This document shows, piece by piece, positions 11,742 to 12,574 of a stretch of 12,574 nucleotides of DNA; positions within the stretch are counted from its first letter, which is position 1; every line of letters begins with the position of its first letter. The DNA comes from an uncultured Nostocoides sp. (GTDB lineage: Bacteria; Actinomycetota; Actinomycetes; Actinomycetales; Dermatophilaceae): assembly GCA_936931335.1 (NCBI GenBank), contig CAKZIH010000193.1, positions 1 through 12,574 on the forward strand. Reading direction: 5' to 3'. The position numbers and the translations under genes were made by a program. Below the pieces are notes generated by a model. It made no database searches. It was not told the DNA's origin and saw only the letters and a list, made by a program, of their open reading frames with translations.

Positions 11742-12574
11742 TCAGCGCGTCGCGCCGGGGTGGCTGACGACCGTCGAGGGCCCGGGGTTCGTGGCGTCGA
11801 CCGGGGCGCCGACGCCGTTGACCACGGAGTCGATGCCGCCGTCGCCGTTCAGCCACCTCGTGAGCAGGTGGTTGAGGCGCACGCCCGGCCTGGTCGGCGC
11901 GACGAAGGCCGTACTCAGGTGGATGCCCTGGTGCTGGTTGAAGAAGCTGTAGCTGCCCATGCCCCAGCCCTCGAAGGACCGCACGTCGGACGTGACCTGG
12001 AACGCGGGGTAACCCTTGAAGGTGGGGGTCATCATCCACGCCGACTGGGACGGCACGTCGTACGGCTTCTCGTTCTGGAAGAAATAGACCCGACCGCGCT
12101 CGCCGTTCCAGACCACCTCCGTGCGCAGGAAGTGCTCGACGAACAGGCCGTATGCTGTGACGTCGTCCCCGTTGACGACGACGCCGTGGTCAGCGGGGTT
12201 GACCGTCCAGCCGACACCCTCGCCGTGGTCGGCGCGCCAGGCCCAGATGTTGTCGAGGATGACGTTGGAGGCGTCGACGGTCATCGCCGTCGTCGTCGAC
12301 CCGGCCGCCGCGCCACCGACGCGCAGGAAGACGTCGGACACCAGGGTGGGGGTGCTCCCCGCGCCGGCCGACCGACGCTTGGAGCCCGCGTTGCCGTGCG
12401 CGTCGCCGACCTGGAGGATCGTCTTGGAGCGCTTCGGCCCGGCGTCGAGCATGACCCCGCTGATCGTCACCCCAGGCACGGACGACGTCGCGATCACGGG
12501 CTGCCCCGTCCGCTGCGAGAGGGCGGGCAGGCCCAGGCCCAGCACGACCGTGCCGGGGCGACTCACCCTGATGG
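11742..12574 (-). CDS. Beta-helix glycosidase-like protein (GH55/pectate-lyase-like), 5' end off window
   Basis: The visible 276 residues are the C-terminal part of an actinobacterial extracellular protein often annotated as a GH55-like glucanase, pectate-lyase-like or (misleadingly) adenylyl cyclase. The frame is open through the right edge; VSRPGTVVLGLGLPAL is an internal strand pair, so the GTG at 12566 is not a real start. Typical blocks are VPGVTISGVMLDAGPKRSKTILQVGD, STTTAMTVDASNVILDNIWAWRADHGEGVGWTVNPADHGVVVNGDDVTAYGLFVEH, VVWNGERGRVYFFQNEKPYDVPSQSAWM and SFEGWGMGSYSFFNQHQGIHL, repeating beta-helix rungs with many Asn/Asp. It ends in GPSTVVSHPGATR with no C-terminal binding domain. Signal peptide, N-terminal domains and substrate cannot be judged. 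It is followed by a strong hairpin. Confidence 0.8.
   Translation of the reverse strand, partial: IRVSRPGTVVLGLGLPALSQRTGQPVIATSSVPGVTISGVMLDAGPKRSKTILQVGDAHGNAGSKRRSAGAGSTPTLVSDVFLRVGGAAAGSTTTAMTVDASNVILDNIWAWRADHGEGVGWTVNPADHGVVVNGDDVTAYGLFVEHFLRTEVVWNGERGRVYFFQNEKPYDVPSQSAWMMTPTFKGYPAFQVTSDVRSFEGWGMGSYSFFNQHQGIHLSTAFVAPTRPGVRLNHLLTRWLNGDGGIDSVVNGVGAPVDATNPGPSTVVSHPGATR

Noticed and set aside
1..12574. CRISPR arrays, tRNA or rRNA genes, complete toxin-antitoxin or phage-defence modules
   Set aside because: No regularly spaced repeats, no tRNA T-loop motif in a plausible cloverleaf, and apart from the hsdS fragment no defence-type proteins were seen.

Overview
The window is GC-rich, coding-dense DNA of a high-GC actinobacterium. 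The basis is codon use with G/C third positions, GTG starts, TAnnnT -10 elements placed right at start codons (leaderless genes), an Rv1155-like F420/FMN split-barrel protein and a typical actinobacterial secreted beta-helix protein. Micrococcales is plausible, but I cannot fix a genus.

Left region (1-2430): an IS21-family element on the minus strand with istA and istB overlapping by GTGA. istB lacks its C-terminal part. The other end of the element abuts or overlaps the 3' end of a DUF1697 gene.

Region 2384-5182: a minus-strand three-gene operon (epoxide hydrolase, small alpha/beta hydrolase, DUF1697 protein), each pair joined by an ATGA stop/start overlap. It is divergent from a MarR-type regulator. 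Between them is a strong minus-strand promoter (TTGACA-17-TAGGGT) whose predicted transcript would begin at the GTG start of the epoxide hydrolase gene. Two 16-bp dyads of the same design (xxxxxx-N4-CTGTCA) lie 36 bp apart; one covers the -35 and the other the start codon. The picture is a MarR-repressed detoxification or catabolic operon.

Region 5184-7309: a fumarylacetoacetate-hydrolase-family enzyme followed by the N-terminal part of an alpha/beta hydrolase whose catalytic half is gone, divergent from a GntR/FCD regulator. ATTGGTC-like repeats at about 10-bp spacing sit at both promoters. This looks like a small carbon-catabolism cassette that was broken by rearrangement.

Region 7310-9940: accessory DNA with a short XRE-like HTH ORF, a piece of a type I restriction specificity subunit (hsdS), an EcsC-family protein, a divergent unrecognised protein, and a GNAT protein whose similarity seems to start upstream of its present start codon.

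Region 9940-12574: an Rv1155-like split-barrel flavin/F420 enzyme, an unrecognised 153-aa protein, a convergent RimJ/RimL-type GNAT sharing a CTAG stop overlap with it, and the 3' part of a beta-helix (GH55/pectate-lyase-like) protein that runs off the right edge and is followed by a strong hairpin terminator.

I found no tRNA, rRNA, CRISPR array or complete defence system. The most promising unexplained material is the MarR-controlled three-gene operon with its operator layout, the repeats of the GntR/FAH control region, and two unrecognised proteins (8824-9333 and 10531-10992).
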